From the NCBI RefSeq assembly GCF_001570965.1, contig NZ_BCSR01000026.1, forward strand, positions 1-42,382: a DNA stretch of 42,382 nt, written 5' to 3'. Source of the stretch: Janibacter corallicola NBRC 107790 (GTDB lineage Bacteria > Actinomycetota > Actinomycetes > Actinomycetales > Dermatophilaceae). Position numbers and translations under genes: made by a program. Under the pieces are notes generated by a model. The model was given only the letters and a program-made list of their open reading frames with translations, ran no database searches and was not told the origin of the DNA. Below are positions 1 to 8,078 of the stretch, piece by piece (within the stretch, counting starts at the first letter, position 1; each line of letters opens with the position of its first letter).

Positions 1-28
1 GAGCCGCGCCACCGGGGTGACGCGGCTC
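1..28 (-). terminator. Hairpin terminator downstream of tRNA-Ser(GGA)
   Basis: The arms GAGCCGCG (1-8) and CGCGGCTC (21-28) pair perfectly, and CACC/GGTG extend the stem inward past one mismatch. It lies just 3' of the minus-strand tRNA. The same arm sequence recurs in the terminator of tRNA-Ser(CGA) at 4131-4174. Confidence 0.7.
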
Positions 29-40
29 GAGGCTCGCTGG

Positions 41-127
41 CGGAGGATGCGGGATTTGAACCCGCGAGGGGTTTCATCCCCAACACGATTTCCAATCGTG
101 CGCACTAGGCCGCTATGCGAATCCTCC
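41..127 (-). tRNA. tRNA-Ser (anticodon GGA)
   Basis: An 87-nt serine tRNA with a long variable arm. The acceptor stem GGAGGAT/ATCCTCC closes at 121-127 and 42-48, with G as discriminator base. The anticodon loop reads TTGGAAA, giving GGA, which decodes UCC/UCU. The T loop GGTTCAAATCC is intact. A CCA end is encoded at 38-40 on the minus strand. Confidence 0.95.
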
Positions 128-211
128 ACCGGGGAGAGTACCGGAGCCTTCGGCACAGTGAAAATCGGCGCAATTTCCGGCTTCGGCACCCCGTCGGCGA
201 CCATGGGAGGC

Positions 212-676
212 ATGACCCTCCCCTCCCCCCGTCGCCTGTTCTTCGCCGTGGCCACCGCCGAGGCGATCACCTGGACGCTGCTGCTCATCGGGATGTTCCT
301 CAAGTACGTCACCGAGACCACCGAGCTCGGCGTGCGCATCGGCGGGATGCTGCACGGCATCGTCTTCATCGCCTACGTCCTCGTCAGCATCATCGTGTGG
401 ACCGACCGTCGCTGGGACACCCGTACCGGGCTGATCACCCTGGCCACGGCCATCCCCCCGCTCGCGACGCTGTGGACCGAGCGCTGGCTCGACCGCTCCG
501 GGCACCTGACCAATCAGTGGCGCCTCACCGGGGAGCAGGAGGCCCCCAGCCTCCCCGAGCGGGTCGTCGGCACTGCCCTGCGCCGACCGGGTCTGGCAGC
601 CGTGGGCCTCGTGTGCGCGGTCGCCGTGCTGACCGGTGTCGCCCTGCTCGTCGGCCCGCCGGTGCCGACCAGCTGA
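212..676 (+). CDS. DUF3817-type integral membrane protein
   Basis: The product is about 154 aa. It begins with a basic segment and a hydrophobic helix (LFFAVATAEAITWTLLLIGM), followed by the glycine/histidine stretch RIGGMLHGIVFIAYV that is typical of the DUF3817 family, a third helix around residues 75-90 and a C-terminal helix. It is an inner-membrane protein of unknown function. Start choice is uncertain: ATG 203 and ATG 212 are both in frame and neither has a well-spaced Shine-Dalgarno. Its stop codon directly abuts the stop of the convergent lhgO, leaving no intergenic base. The family call rests on the sequence pattern only. Confidence 0.7.
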   Translation: MTLPSPRRLFFAVATAEAITWTLLLIGMFLKYVTETTELGVRIGGMLHGIVFIAYVLVSIIVWTDRRWDTRTGLITLATAIPPLATLWTERWLDRSGHLTNQWRLTGEQEAPSLPERVVGTALRRPGLAAVGLVCAVAVLTGVALLVGPPVPTS

Positions 677-1870
677 TCAGGGCAGCCGCGCGACGATCTC
701 CTCGGCGATCGCCAGGGCGGACGTGGCCGCAGGCGAGGGCGCGTTGCGCACCGCCGTCACGGGACCGATGTCCTCGATGACGAAGTCGTCGACCAGGGAG
801 CCGTCCCGGGCCAGGGCCTGGGCCCGCACCCCGGCACCACCGCGACGCAAGTCCCCTTCGCCCAGCTCCGGCAGGTACCGCTGGGCCGCCCGCAGGAACC
901 GCCGCGAGGAGAGCGACCCCAGCACCTCCGCCACCCCGGTGCGCCAGTGCTCGCCCGCGAGCGCCCGGGTGCCGGGCCACGCGAGGGTCTGCCACAGGTC
1001 CCTCGCGTCCACGTCGCGCAGCCGGTATCCCTCGCGCGCGGTGGCGAGCACCGCATTGGGCCCGACGTCGACGGTGCCGTCGACCCGGCGCGTCAGGTGC
1101 ACCCCGAGGAAGGGGTAGCGCGGATCCGGCACCGGGTAGACCAGGCCCTTCACGAGGTGGGTCCGCTCCGGCGCCAGCAGGTGGTACTCGCCGCGGAAGG
1201 GCACGATCCGCGGCCCCTCTCCCCCACCGACCATCGCCGCCAGGCGGTCGGCATGCAGCCCACCGCAGACCACCACCCGGTCGGCGGCCAGGCGGACGGT
1301 TCCCCCTTCGTGCTCCACGAGGATCTCCACCCCCGAGCGAAGGGGGCGCATCGCCACCACCTCGTGGCCGAGCCGGACACCGCCACCGGCCGCCGCCACG
1401 TCGTCGGCGAGCGCCCGGGTCACGGCCGGGAAGTCGGTGACCGCAGTCGTCGGCGAGCGCAGCGCCGCCCGCCCCCGCACGTGCGGCTCGACGTCGCGCA
1501 GGCCGTCCGGGCCGAGCATCTCCACCCGGGGCACGCCACCGGCCACCGCGCGCCGGTGCACCTCGGCCAGCCGTTCCTCGTCGGTGGCGTCCACGGCGAC
1601 GACGACCTTGCCGACCTCGTCGTAGGTGATGCCCTTCTCCTGCGTGTACTCCCGAAGCAGGCCGACACCGCGCCGGCAGAGCCGGGCCTTCAGCGACCCC
1701 GGCTGGTAGTAGACGCCGGAGTGGACCACCCCCGAGTTGTGACCGGTCTGGTGAGCGGCGACCTCGGTCTCCTTCTCCAGCACCGTGACCCGCTCGCCGG
1801 GCCGGACCTGCGTCAGCCGGCGGGCGACGGCCAGGCCCACGATCCCGGCCCCGATGACGATGGTCTCCAT
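677..1870 (-). CDS. lhgO: L-2-hydroxyglutarate oxidase (FAD-dependent)
   Basis: The product is 397 aa. The N-terminal Rossmann motif GAGIVGLAVARRL binds FAD, and the following acidic residue (VLEKE) closes the dinucleotide fold. The segment HQTGHNSGVVHSGVYY is the LhgO/DAO-family signature, and the C-terminal part (GAGVRAQALARDGSLVDDF) matches the substrate-domain end of LhgO. The enzyme oxidises L-2-hydroxyglutarate to 2-oxoglutarate, passing electrons to oxygen or the respiratory chain. I chose ATG 1870 because it precedes the FAD motif by the usual few residues; upstream in-frame codons encode unrelated basic sequence. The gene ends back-to-back with the DUF3817 gene. Confidence 0.9.
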   Translation of the reverse strand: METIVIGAGIVGLAVARRLTQVRPGERVTVLEKETEVAAHQTGHNSGVVHSGVYYQPGSLKARLCRRGVGLLREYTQEKGITYDEVGKVVVAVDATDEERLAEVHRRAVAGGVPRVEMLGPDGLRDVEPHVRGRAALRSPTTAVTDFPAVTRALADDVAAAGGGVRLGHEVVAMRPLRSGVEILVEHEGGTVRLAADRVVVCGGLHADRLAAMVGGGEGPRIVPFRGEYHLLAPERTHLVKGLVYPVPDPRYPFLGVHLTRRVDGTVDVGPNAVLATAREGYRLRDVDARDLWQTLAWPGTRALAGEHWRTGVAEVLGSLSSRRFLRAAQRYLPELGEGDLRRGGAGVRAQALARDGSLVDDFVIEDIGPVTAVRNAPSPAATSALAIAEEIVARLP

Positions 1871-1947
1871 CTCCCCAGCGTGGCACCGGGCAGTCAAGAC
1901 TCGGTCACAAGGGTGAGGGTGGTGCCCCCTTCGGGGGGCGTGACTCA

Positions 1948-1953
1948 TATCGT
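1948..1953 (+). promoter_or_regulatory. -10 element TATCGT, leaderless promoter
   Basis: TATCGT fits TANNNT and lies 6 nt before the GTG at 1960, which would place transcription start at or next to the start codon. No Shine-Dalgarno is present. Confidence 0.55.
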
Positions 1954-1959
1954 GTCGGC

Positions 1960-2253
1960 GTGATCTTCCAGTCCATCGGTGACAGCCGCCCCTACCCCGA
2001 TCACGGCCTCTCCAGCCGGTCGTGGAGCGACGTCCCGCCGCGGCTCGTGCGGCTGGAGAGCCTCACGACGACCAAGAGCACGCTCAACCTGCACGACCTG
2101 CTCGCCGAGGACTCGACCTTCTACGGCGATCTCTTCCCCCACGTCATCTCGTGGCGGGGCCGCCTCTACCTCGAGGACGGACTGCACCGGGCGCTGCGCG
2201 CGGCACTGCAGCACCGCCCGGCCCTGCACGCCCGAGTCCTCGAGCTGGACTGA
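1960..2253 (+). CDS. Conserved 97-aa actinobacterial protein (ParB-like motif)
   Basis: A 97-aa soluble protein beginning with GTG. The body is conserved in character with the short protein that often precedes LytR_C genes in actinobacteria. From memory such proteins are sometimes annotated as a VapB-type antitoxin, but there is no VapC here. The segment LYLEDGLHRALRAALQ resembles the DGxHR motif of ParB/sulfiredoxin-like folds, where it binds or hydrolyses nucleotides; this is an inference. The first ~35 residues contain SIGDSRPYPDHG, also typical of the group. It is followed 2 nt later by the LytR_C gene, so the two are probably co-transcribed from the leaderless promoter at 1948. Confidence 0.75.
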   Translation: MIFQSIGDSRPYPDHGLSSRSWSDVPPRLVRLESLTTTKSTLNLHDLLAEDSTFYGDLFPHVISWRGRLYLEDGLHRALRAALQHRPALHARVLELD

Positions 2254-2255
2254 CC

Positions 2256-2759
2256 GTGTCCGACGAGTACGGGATGACCAGCGAGGAGCGCGCTGGCCGC
2301 CGACGCATGGTCCTGACCGTGCTGCTCGTCGCGCTCATCGCCTTCTTCGTCCTCTGGTACGCGATGTCCTACGTGCGCGCCGACGGCGGAGCGACGACTG
2401 ACGCCATGACCTCCAGCAGCAGCTCACCCGAGACGCCCGCGTGCTCCATCCCGCCGAAGAAGGTCACCGTCAACGTCTACAACGCGACCGATCGCACCGG
2501 GCTCGCGGGCCGGGTCGCGAAGGAGCTGCGAGGGCGTGGCTTCGACGTCGAGCTCGTCGCCAACGACCCGAAGCAGGCCGAGGTCCGGGGCGTCGGACAG
2601 CTGCGGCACGGCAAGGTCACCGACCCCGAGGCGAGGCTCCTGATGAAGCACGCCGGGAAGCTCCGGGACCTGCAGGACGAGCGCACCCGGGAGACGGTCG
2701 ACGTCGTGCTCGGTGAGGAGTTCCGGCGACTCGTCCCTGCGGGGGAGGTCGGCTGCTGA
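2256..2759 (+). CDS. LytR C-terminal domain membrane protein
   Basis: A 167-aa protein starting at GTG 2256 (ATG 2274 is an alternative). A short cytoplasmic N-terminus rich in charge is followed by one membrane helix (residues about 20-41, MVLTVLLVALIAFFVLWYAM). A Ser-rich linker and one LytR_C domain follow (VTVNVYNATDRTGLAGRVAKELRGRGF and the region to VDVVLGEEF). The domain should face outward. In LytR-CpsA-Psr proteins it accompanies cell-wall glycopolymer ligases, but here it is alone, so its partner is unknown. The gene sits 2 nt after the preceding gene and 1 nt before the next. Confidence 0.85.
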   Translation: MSDEYGMTSEERAGRRRMVLTVLLVALIAFFVLWYAMSYVRADGGATTDAMTSSSSSPETPACSIPPKKVTVNVYNATDRTGLAGRVAKELRGRGFDVELVANDPKQAEVRGVGQLRHGKVTDPEARLLMKHAGKLRDLQDERTRETVDVVLGEEFRRLVPAGEVGC

Positions 2760-2760
2760 G

Positions 2761-3327
2761 GTGGGCATCGACTGGGCCGAGGTCGGCGAGCGGCTGTGGA
2801 TCACCCCGAGCCATGCGATGGCGGTGGTCATCTCCGCGGTCGGGATCTACCTCGCCTTCCTCGTGCTCGTGCGGCTCTTCGGCGCCCGGGTGCTCTCAGG
2901 GATGGGGACCTTCGACGTCGTCGTGGCCATCACCATCGGGGCCGTGGTCGGACGCCTGATCCTCGGCGACCCACCGTCGCTGGCCGCGGGCGTGATCGGG
3001 CTGACCTGCCTCTTCCTGCTGGAGGCCCTGCTCGGCGAGGCCCGCCGGACCACCCGGGGCAACCACGTCGTCAACGCCGGTGCCGTCGTCGTCATGGCCG
3101 GCGACCAGATCCTCACCGAGAACCTGCGTGCCGCCCACGTGACCAACGCCGAGCTGCGCGCCGCACTTCGGCAGGCGGGCGTGCGCGGCCGGGACGAGGT
3201 CGCCTGCGCGGTCTTCGAGTCCACCGGGAGGATCAGCGTGCTGCGCCGGGGGCGGCCGATCAACCCGCGCCTGCTCGTGGGTGTCCGCGACGCGGACCGG
3301 GTCCCGGAGGAGCTGCTGGGCCGATGA
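2761..3327 (+). CDS. DUF421 / YetF-type membrane protein
   Basis: The 188-aa product has two to three N-terminal membrane helices (residues about 15-85), then the soluble DUF421 domain with the characteristic NHVVNAGAVVVMAGDQILTENL and GRDEVACAVFESTGRISVL segments. Function is not established; the Bacillus YetF group is membrane-bound with a conserved cytosolic domain. GTG 2761 lies one base after the LytR_C stop. An upstream ATG at 2713 would overlap that gene by 47 nt and adds no conserved sequence. The stop overlaps the next start by 4 nt (ATGA). Confidence 0.85.
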   Translation: MGIDWAEVGERLWITPSHAMAVVISAVGIYLAFLVLVRLFGARVLSGMGTFDVVVAITIGAVVGRLILGDPPSLAAGVIGLTCLFLLEALLGEARRTTRGNHVVNAGAVVVMAGDQILTENLRAAHVTNAELRAALRQAGVRGRDEVACAVFESTGRISVLRRGRPINPRLLVGVRDADRVPEELLGR

Positions 3328-4046
3328 CCACACTCGCGGACGTCGTGGTGGCCACCCTCGACCCGTACAGCGGCGAGGAGATCCTGCCGGTGCGCAGGCA
3401 CGGCTTCAAGCTCCTCGGCGCGGCCGCGCTCCACGACCTGCTGGAGCGTGGCCGACTGGGACGCACCGGCGAGGGGAACAGGTCCCGGGTCGTCCTGCTC
3501 GACCCCTCGCCCGTCGCCGAGCCCTCCCTGGAGCGCTGCCTCGACGCCGTACGAGGGCACCGGGAGCAGACGCCGCGCAACGCCATCCTGCGCCTGGGCG
3601 GAGGGGTCAAGCTGCGCGAGCGCATCCACGACGGCCTTGCCGCCGAGGGCGTGATCGGCCCACGGGAGAAGGCGGGCCTCCTCGGTAGTCGGTACCGCGT
3701 CCAGCACCCCGACCACCAGTATGCGCTCGTCGGCAGGCTGCACGCCATGCTCCTCGGCGGCCGGACCCCCGACGAGCCGACCCGCCGCCTGGCGGCACTG
3801 CTGACGGTCGGCGAGACCCTGGAGGTCGGCCACTTGCTCGACATCGTCCTGGACTGGCCGGGAGCGGGCACTCCCCTGACGGGCTCGGATCGCGGCGCCG
3901 CGCGGGAGCGGGCCGTCGAGGTCGGCCGAGCGGCCATCGCCCAGGACTGGGTCGCGCTGACCGCGGTGCGCGCCATCACGCTGCCCCGGCAGCTGACCCG
4001 GGTCGGCGCCCTGCTGGGCGTCGCCGAGGCCGCCATCCCCGAGTAG
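3324..4046 (+). CDS. GPP34-family (GOLPH3-like) protein
   Basis: A 240-aa soluble protein of the GPP34 family, the bacterial relatives of Golgi phosphoprotein 3, which binds phosphatidylinositol 4-phosphate at membranes. Family features are the opening ADVVVATLDPYSGEEI region, several amphipathic helices, a central LLGSRYRV beta segment and the C-terminal DWVALTAVRAI helix. Bacterial members are common in actinobacteria; their ligand is unknown. The gene begins with ATGA overlapping the DUF421 stop, so translation is coupled. A GC-rich hairpin follows at 4053-4073. Confidence 0.85.
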   Translation: MTTLADVVVATLDPYSGEEILPVRRHGFKLLGAAALHDLLERGRLGRTGEGNRSRVVLLDPSPVAEPSLERCLDAVRGHREQTPRNAILRLGGGVKLRERIHDGLAAEGVIGPREKAGLLGSRYRVQHPDHQYALVGRLHAMLLGGRTPDEPTRRLAALLTVGETLEVGHLLDIVLDWPGAGTPLTGSDRGAARERAVEVGRAAIAQDWVALTAVRAITLPRQLTRVGALLGVAEAAIPE

Positions 4047-4052
4047 GCCGGG

Positions 4053-4073
4053 CGCCCCGGCCGCCGCGGGGCG
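4053..4073 (+). terminator. GC hairpin after GPP34 gene
   Basis: CGCCCCG (4053-4059) pairs with CGGGGCG (4067-4073) around a 7-nt loop. It lies 7 nt after the GPP34 stop. No U-tract follows, as is usual in high-GC genomes. Confidence 0.45.
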
Positions 4074-4130
4074 ATGTGGACTCACCGAGGACTCGTCGGC
4101 GAGTCGACCGACCTCCACCCGATCACGAAA

Positions 4131-4174
4131 GTCCTGAGCCGCGCCACCGTGCAGACGGTGGCGCGGCTCAGGAC
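4131..4174 (-). terminator. Perfect 20-bp stem terminator of tRNA-Ser(CGA)
   Basis: Positions 4131-4150 are the exact reverse complement of 4155-4174 around the 4-nt loop GCAG. It starts a few bases 3' of the minus-strand tRNA's CCA end. Its inner arm GAGCCGCGCCACC is shared with the hairpin at 1-28. Confidence 0.85.
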
Positions 4175-4180
4175 AACTGG

Positions 4181-4267
4181 CGGTGGCGGTGGGATTTGAA
4201 CCCACGGTGGGCGTCAACCCACAAACGCTTTCGAGGCGTTCTCCTTAGGCCGCTCGGACACGCCACC
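4181..4267 (-). tRNA. tRNA-Ser (anticodon CGA)
   Basis: An 87-nt class II tRNA. Acceptor GGTGGCG/CGCCACC is perfect and the discriminator is G. The anticodon loop CTCGAAA gives CGA for codon UCG. The T loop GGTTCAAATCC is present. CCA is encoded at 4178-4180 on the minus strand. Confidence 0.95.
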
Positions 4268-4308
4268 GCGCAGAACTGTACAAGGTCGAGCCCCTCGCGC
4301 CCGAATCG

Positions 4309-4791
4309 TCACGGGCGGCGCCCGGCGAAGAAGTCCTGCAGCAGCCGGGTCGACTCCTCCCCGCGCACGCCGCCGACGACCTCGGCCCGGTGGACCGAGC
4401 GGCGGTCGCGGGGGATGTCCCACACCGAGCCGCAGGCGCCCATCTTCGGGTCCCACGCACCGAGCACCACGCGGGGGACGCGCGTGAGCACGACCGCGCC
4501 GGCGCACATCGGGCAGGGCTCCAGGGTGACCACGAGGGTGCAGCCGGGCAGGCGCCACTCCCCCTTCGCCGCCGCCGCGGCACGCAGGGCGAGCATCTCC
4601 GCGTGGCCGGTGGGGTCCCCGTCCCGCTCGCGGGTGTTCCTCCCTTCGCCCACCACCTCCCCGTTGGCGTCCACGACGACGGCGCCGACGGGGATGTCCC
4701 CGTCGGCGGCAGCCTCCCCGGCGAGGGCCAGGGCACGGTCCATCCACGCCTCCTCGGCGGGCCGCGCGGGACGGGTGAGGTCAGGAGTCAC
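4309..4791 (-). CDS. tadA: tRNA adenosine(34) deaminase TadA
   Basis: The 160-aa product converts A34 to inosine in tRNA-Arg(ACG), a tRNA encoded in this window at 35341-35413. The zinc site is visible as HAE (His63, catalytic Glu65) and PCPMC (Cys93, Cys96). I chose GTG 4791 rather than ATG 4743: the residues [16 protein letters not shown] align with the first helix of TadA, which lies inside the protein in E. coli, so starting at the internal Met would remove conserved sequence. A weak GAGACT lies 6 nt upstream of GTG. It is divergent from upp with only 33 bp between starts. Confidence 0.9.
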   Translation of the reverse strand: MTPDLTRPARPAEEAWMDRALALAGEAAADGDIPVGAVVVDANGEVVGEGRNTRERDGDPTGHAEMLALRAAAAAKGEWRLPGCTLVVTLEPCPMCAGAVVLTRVPRVVLGAWDPKMGACGSVWDIPRDRRSVHRAEVVGGVRGEESTRLLQDFFAGRRP

Positions 4792-4811
4792 CCGGACAGT
4801 CTCACGCACGG

Positions 4812-4817
4812 TAGTTT
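4812..4817 (+). promoter_or_regulatory. -10 element TAGTTT of upp (leaderless)
   Basis: TAGTTT lies 7 nt before ATG 4825 inside the 33-bp divergent gap with tadA. There is no Shine-Dalgarno before upp, so a leaderless mRNA is likely. Confidence 0.6.
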
Positions 4818-4824
4818 CGGGCGC

Positions 4825-5463
4825 ATGCGCGTCACCGTTCCGGACCACCCGCTCATCGCCCACAAGCTGACGTACCTGCGCAAGAAGGACACCGACAGCC
4901 CGACCTTCCGGCGACTGGCGGACGAGCTGGTCACCCTCCTGGCCTACGAGGCCACGCGTGAGGTGCGGTGCGAGCTCTTCGACATCGAGACCCCGGTCGC
5001 CGGGACCACGGGGATGAAGCTGTCCACCCCGAAGCCGCTCGTCGTCCCGATCCTGCGTGCCGGCCTCGGGATGCTCGAGGGGATGGTCCGGCTGCTGCCG
5101 ACGGCCGAGGTGGGCTTCCTCGGGATGCTGCGCAACGAGGAGACCCTCGAGGCCGTCACCTACGCCAACCGGCTGCCCGACGACCTCTCCGGCCGGCAGT
5201 GCTACGTCATCGACCCGATGCTCGCCACGGGCGGCACGCTCGCCATGGCGATCCACTACCTCGTCGAGCGCGGCGCCGACGACATCACCGCGGTGACGCT
5301 GATCTCGGCGCCGGAGGGCATCGAGACCCTGGAGCGGGAGCTCGGCGGCCTCGACGTGCCGATCCGGCTGGTCACCGGCGCGGTCGACGAGCGACTGGAC
5401 GAGAACGGCTACATCGTCCCCGGTCTCGGTGACGCCGGTGACCGGATGTACGGCATCGTCTGA
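4825..5463 (+). CDS. upp: Uracil phosphoribosyltransferase
   Basis: The 212-aa product makes UMP from uracil and PRPP in pyrimidine salvage. It has the usual UPRT length, the PRPP loop in [16 protein letters not shown], the segment [10 protein letters not shown] near residue 75 and the uracil-binding C-terminus ([15 protein letters not shown]). The start at [15 protein letters not shown] matches the family N-terminus. It is expressed from its own short divergent promoter next to tadA and stands alone; the next gene starts 119 nt downstream. Confidence 0.96.
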   Translation: MRVTVPDHPLIAHKLTYLRKKDTDSPTFRRLADELVTLLAYEATREVRCELFDIETPVAGTTGMKLSTPKPLVVPILRAGLGMLEGMVRLLPTAEVGFLGMLRNEETLEAVTYANRLPDDLSGRQCYVIDPMLATGGTLAMAIHYLVERGADDITAVTLISAPEGIETLERELGGLDVPIRLVTGAVDERLDENGYIVPGLGDAGDRMYGIV

Positions 5464-5582
5464 GCGCCACGCCCGACGCCGGCGAAGGCAGCGTCCCACC
5501 CGTCACATCTGCAACACTGATTGCCGTCCCGCGTCCACCCGGACGCACCAGGACCGACCGAGGACGACGGAGAAAGACACGC

Positions 5583-5756
5583 ATGAGCACGCCACCGATC
5601 AAGAAGATCGTCCTCTGGCTGGTCGCGATCTTCCTGCTGTACGCCATCCTCACGTCCCCGACCGACGCGGCCGCGATGGTCGGCTCCGCGTGGGACGTCA
5701 TCATGAACGGCGTGGGCAACATCGGTCGGTTCTTCGACACCCTCCTCGCCAGGTAA
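5583..5756 (+). CDS. Small single-pass membrane protein, 57 aa
   Basis: A short gene of 57 codons, MSTPPIKKIVLWLVAIF at the start and FFDTLLAR at the end, with stop TAA at 5754. Two lysines precede one hydrophobic helix (about residues 9-24), and a mixed second half could lie on the membrane. Upstream GGAG at about 10 nt is a weak ribosome site. It ends 4 nt before the PH-domain gene, which suggests co-transcription and perhaps a joint membrane complex. No known family is recognised. Third-position GC is high, supporting a real gene. Confidence 0.65.
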   Translation: MSTPPIKKIVLWLVAIFLLYAILTSPTDAAAMVGSAWDVIMNGVGNIGRFFDTLLAR

Positions 5757-5760
5757 CGCG

Positions 5761-6471
5761 ATGAACCAGCCCGTCGAGCACAAGGGCCTGCGGCGGTACC
5801 TGCTCGGCGGCGAGAACCCCGTGGCCGAGATCCGGTACCACGGGATCGTGCTCCTCAAGCCGGCACTGCTGCTCCTGCTCGCCACCCTGCTGGTCCTCTG
5901 GATCGACCTGTCCGTCAGCGACGCCGCCGTGCCGGCCCTGAAGTGGGTCTGGCTGGTCTGGCTCGGCGTCCTCGGCTGGGCCGCGTGGCAGTGGATCGAG
6001 TGGCGGCACACCCGGGTCGTGGCGACCGACCGGCGGATCGTGCTCTTCGAGGGCTGGATCAACCACAAGGTCTCGATGATGCCCCTGAAGAAGGTCACCG
6101 ACATGGGCTACGAGCGCTCGCTGCTCGGGCGCCTCCTCGGCTACGGGACCTTCGTCCTCGAGAGCGCCGGGCAGGACCAGGCCCTCTCCAAGATCAGCTA
6201 CGTCCCCGCACCCGACGAGAACTACCGCGCGATCTGCGCCGTGGTCTTCGGCGTCTCCGACGAGCCCGAGGAGGACGTCGACCGAGACGACGAGGATCCG
6301 GCCTGGGAGACCTCGGAGGACGACGCGGCCCGCCTCGGGGGCGTCGAGGGCGTCCACGTCGGCCTCGACCAGCGACCCCGGGGCGACTCGATCTACCGCA
6401 GCGCCGACCGGAACCGCGGCCGCGAGGGCGACACCGGCGAGCTCCCGCCCTACGACCCGTTCTCGTACTGA
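5761..6471 (+). CDS. PH-domain membrane protein (bPH_2 type)
   Basis: The 236-aa product begins with a cytoplasmic segment (YLLGGENPVAEIRYHG), then two membrane helices (about residues 28-48 and 58-78). A bacterial PH-like domain follows, whose strands read TRVVATDRRIVLFEG and KVSMMPLKKVTDMGYER, ending in a strand around GTFVLESAGQ. The last ~75 residues are acidic and disordered, with tyrosines and prolines (PPYDPF) at the end. Such proteins are widespread in actinobacteria; their ligand is unknown. It follows the 57-aa membrane protein by 4 nt and is convergent with pntB across a terminator. Confidence 0.85.
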   Translation: MNQPVEHKGLRRYLLGGENPVAEIRYHGIVLLKPALLLLLATLLVLWIDLSVSDAAVPALKWVWLVWLGVLGWAAWQWIEWRHTRVVATDRRIVLFEGWINHKVSMMPLKKVTDMGYERSLLGRLLGYGTFVLESAGQDQALSKISYVPAPDENYRAICAVVFGVSDEPEEDVDRDDEDPAWETSEDDAARLGGVEGVHVGLDQRPRGDSIYRSADRNRGREGDTGELPPYDPFSY

Positions 6472-6537
6472 CCGAGGAACCGCTCGGCGCGCGTCGCACG
6501 GCGCACCCGGGTCCATGACGCGGCCACGGCACGACGT

Positions 6538-6571
6538 GGGGAGGCGGCCACCTGTCGGTGACCGCCTCCCC
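6538..6571. terminator. Bidirectional terminator between PH-domain gene and pntB
   Basis: GGGGAGGCGGCCACC (6538-6552) pairs with GGTGACCGCCTCCCC (6557-6571) with one mismatch and a 4-nt loop. It lies between two convergent genes and can serve both. Confidence 0.75.
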
Positions 6572-6623
6572 TCGTGTCGCTTCGCGCTGCGAGGCGTGAG
6601 CCCGCGAGCGGGGATCCGCCCGG

Positions 6624-8075
6624 TCAGATCTCCTTGAGGATCTCCCCGACCCTGTCCTTGGCGTCGCCGAAGAGCATCTGGGTGTTCTCCCGGAAGAAGA
6701 GCGGGTTCTGCACCCCGGCGTAGCCGGTGGCCATGGAGCGCTTGAAGACCACGACCTCGCTCGCGTTCCAGACCTCGAGGACGGGCATGCCCGCGATGGG
6801 GCTGGACGGGTCCTCGGACGCGGCCGGGTTGACGGTGTCGTTGGCGCCGATGACCAGCACGACGTCGGTCTCGGGGAAGTCCTCGTTGATCTCGTCCATC
6901 TCCAGGACGATGTCGTAGGGGACCTTCGCCTCGGCCAGCAGGACGTTCATGTGGCCCGGCAGCCGGCCGGCGACGGGGTGGATGGCGAACCGCACGTCGA
7001 CCCCCTTCGCCCGCAGGCGCTCGGTCAGGTCCGCGACCGGGTACTGCGCCTGGGCCACGGCCATCCCGTAGCCGGGCGCGATGACGACCGAGCCGGCGTT
7101 CGCGAGCATGTCCGCGACCGCCGCGACGTTGGTCTCCCGGTGCTCGCCCTGCTCCTCGTCCCCGCCGGAGGTCGGCGCGTCGGAACCGAAGCCACCGGCG
7201 ATGACCGAGATGAAGGACCGGTTCATCGCCTGGCACATGATGTAGGACAGGAAGGCACCCGAGGAGCCGACGAGGGCACCGGTGACGATCAGCAGGTCGT
7301 TGGCCAGCATGAAACCGGCCGCGGCCGCGGCCCATCCCGAGTAGCTGTTGAGCATCGAGATCACGACCGGCATGTCACCGCCGCCGATCGAGGCGACCAG
7401 GTGCCACCCGAAGGCCAGCGCGATCACCGTCATGATCCCCAGCGGCAGCAGCGACGGGGAGGCGACGAACCACACGCCGAGCCCGACCGAGACCAGGATC
7501 GCGGCCAGGTTCATCCAGTGCCGGGCCGGCAGCACCAACGGCGCCGACTTCATCTTCGCCGACAGCTTCAGGTAGGCCACGATCGACCCGGTGAAGGTCA
7601 GCGCACCGATGAAGACACCGATGAAGACCTCGCCCTGGTGGATGCCCACCATGTCCATCTGCTCCAGCCGGGCGTGCTCGGCCACGGCATCGGCACTGTC
7701 CCCGTGGGCGGAGAGGAAGGAGTTGTACCCGACCAGGACCGCGGCCAGACCCACGAAGGAGTGCATCATCGCGATCAGCTCGGGCATCCCGGTCATCTCG
7801 ACCCGGTTGGCGATCCGGACACCGATGGCCCCACCGATCGCCATGACGACCACGAGCAGACCGAGGCCCCACTTGCCCGCGTCGGCGGCATCACCGGGAC
7901 CGGAGTAGACCCCGTCGATGACCAACGCGATCGTGGCCACCAGCGCGATGACCATCCCGGCCATCCCGAACCAGTTGCCGTGCTTGGCCGACTCGTGCTT
8001 GCTCAGCCCCGCGAGGCTGAGGATGAACAACAGTGCCGCGACGATGTATGCGGCGGTGACGACTGTGGAGAGCAC
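6624..8075 (-). CDS. pntB: NAD(P) transhydrogenase subunit beta
   Basis: The 483-aa membrane subunit has about nine hydrophobic helices over residues 1-270. A soluble NADP-binding domain III begins near residue 310 ([22 protein letters not shown]) and ends with [11 protein letters not shown] and the nucleotide-lid region. With PntA it couples proton entry to hydride transfer from NADH to NADP+. The start is GTG at 8075, 3 nt after the pntA stop, with a GGAAGGG ribosome site inside the end of pntA. Confidence 0.95.
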   Translation of the reverse strand: MLSTVVTAAYIVAALLFILSLAGLSKHESAKHGNWFGMAGMVIALVATIALVIDGVYSGPGDAADAGKWGLGLLVVVMAIGGAIGVRIANRVEMTGMPELIAMMHSFVGLAAVLVGYNSFLSAHGDSADAVAEHARLEQMDMVGIHQGEVFIGVFIGALTFTGSIVAYLKLSAKMKSAPLVLPARHWMNLAAILVSVGLGVWFVASPSLLPLGIMTVIALAFGWHLVASIGGGDMPVVISMLNSYSGWAAAAAGFMLANDLLIVTGALVGSSGAFLSYIMCQAMNRSFISVIAGGFGSDAPTSGGDEEQGEHRETNVAAVADMLANAGSVVIAPGYGMAVAQAQYPVADLTERLRAKGVDVRFAIHPVAGRLPGHMNVLLAEAKVPYDIVLEMDEINEDFPETDVVLVIGANDTVNPAASEDPSSPIAGMPVLEVWNASEVVVFKRSMATGYAGVQNPLFFRENTQMLFGDAKDRVGEILKEI

Positions 8076-8078
8076 GAC

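Noticed and set aside
1960-2253. VapB antitoxin annotation for the 97-aa protein
   Set aside because: No VapC or other toxin gene is adjacent and no AbrB-like or ribbon-helix-helix motif is visible.
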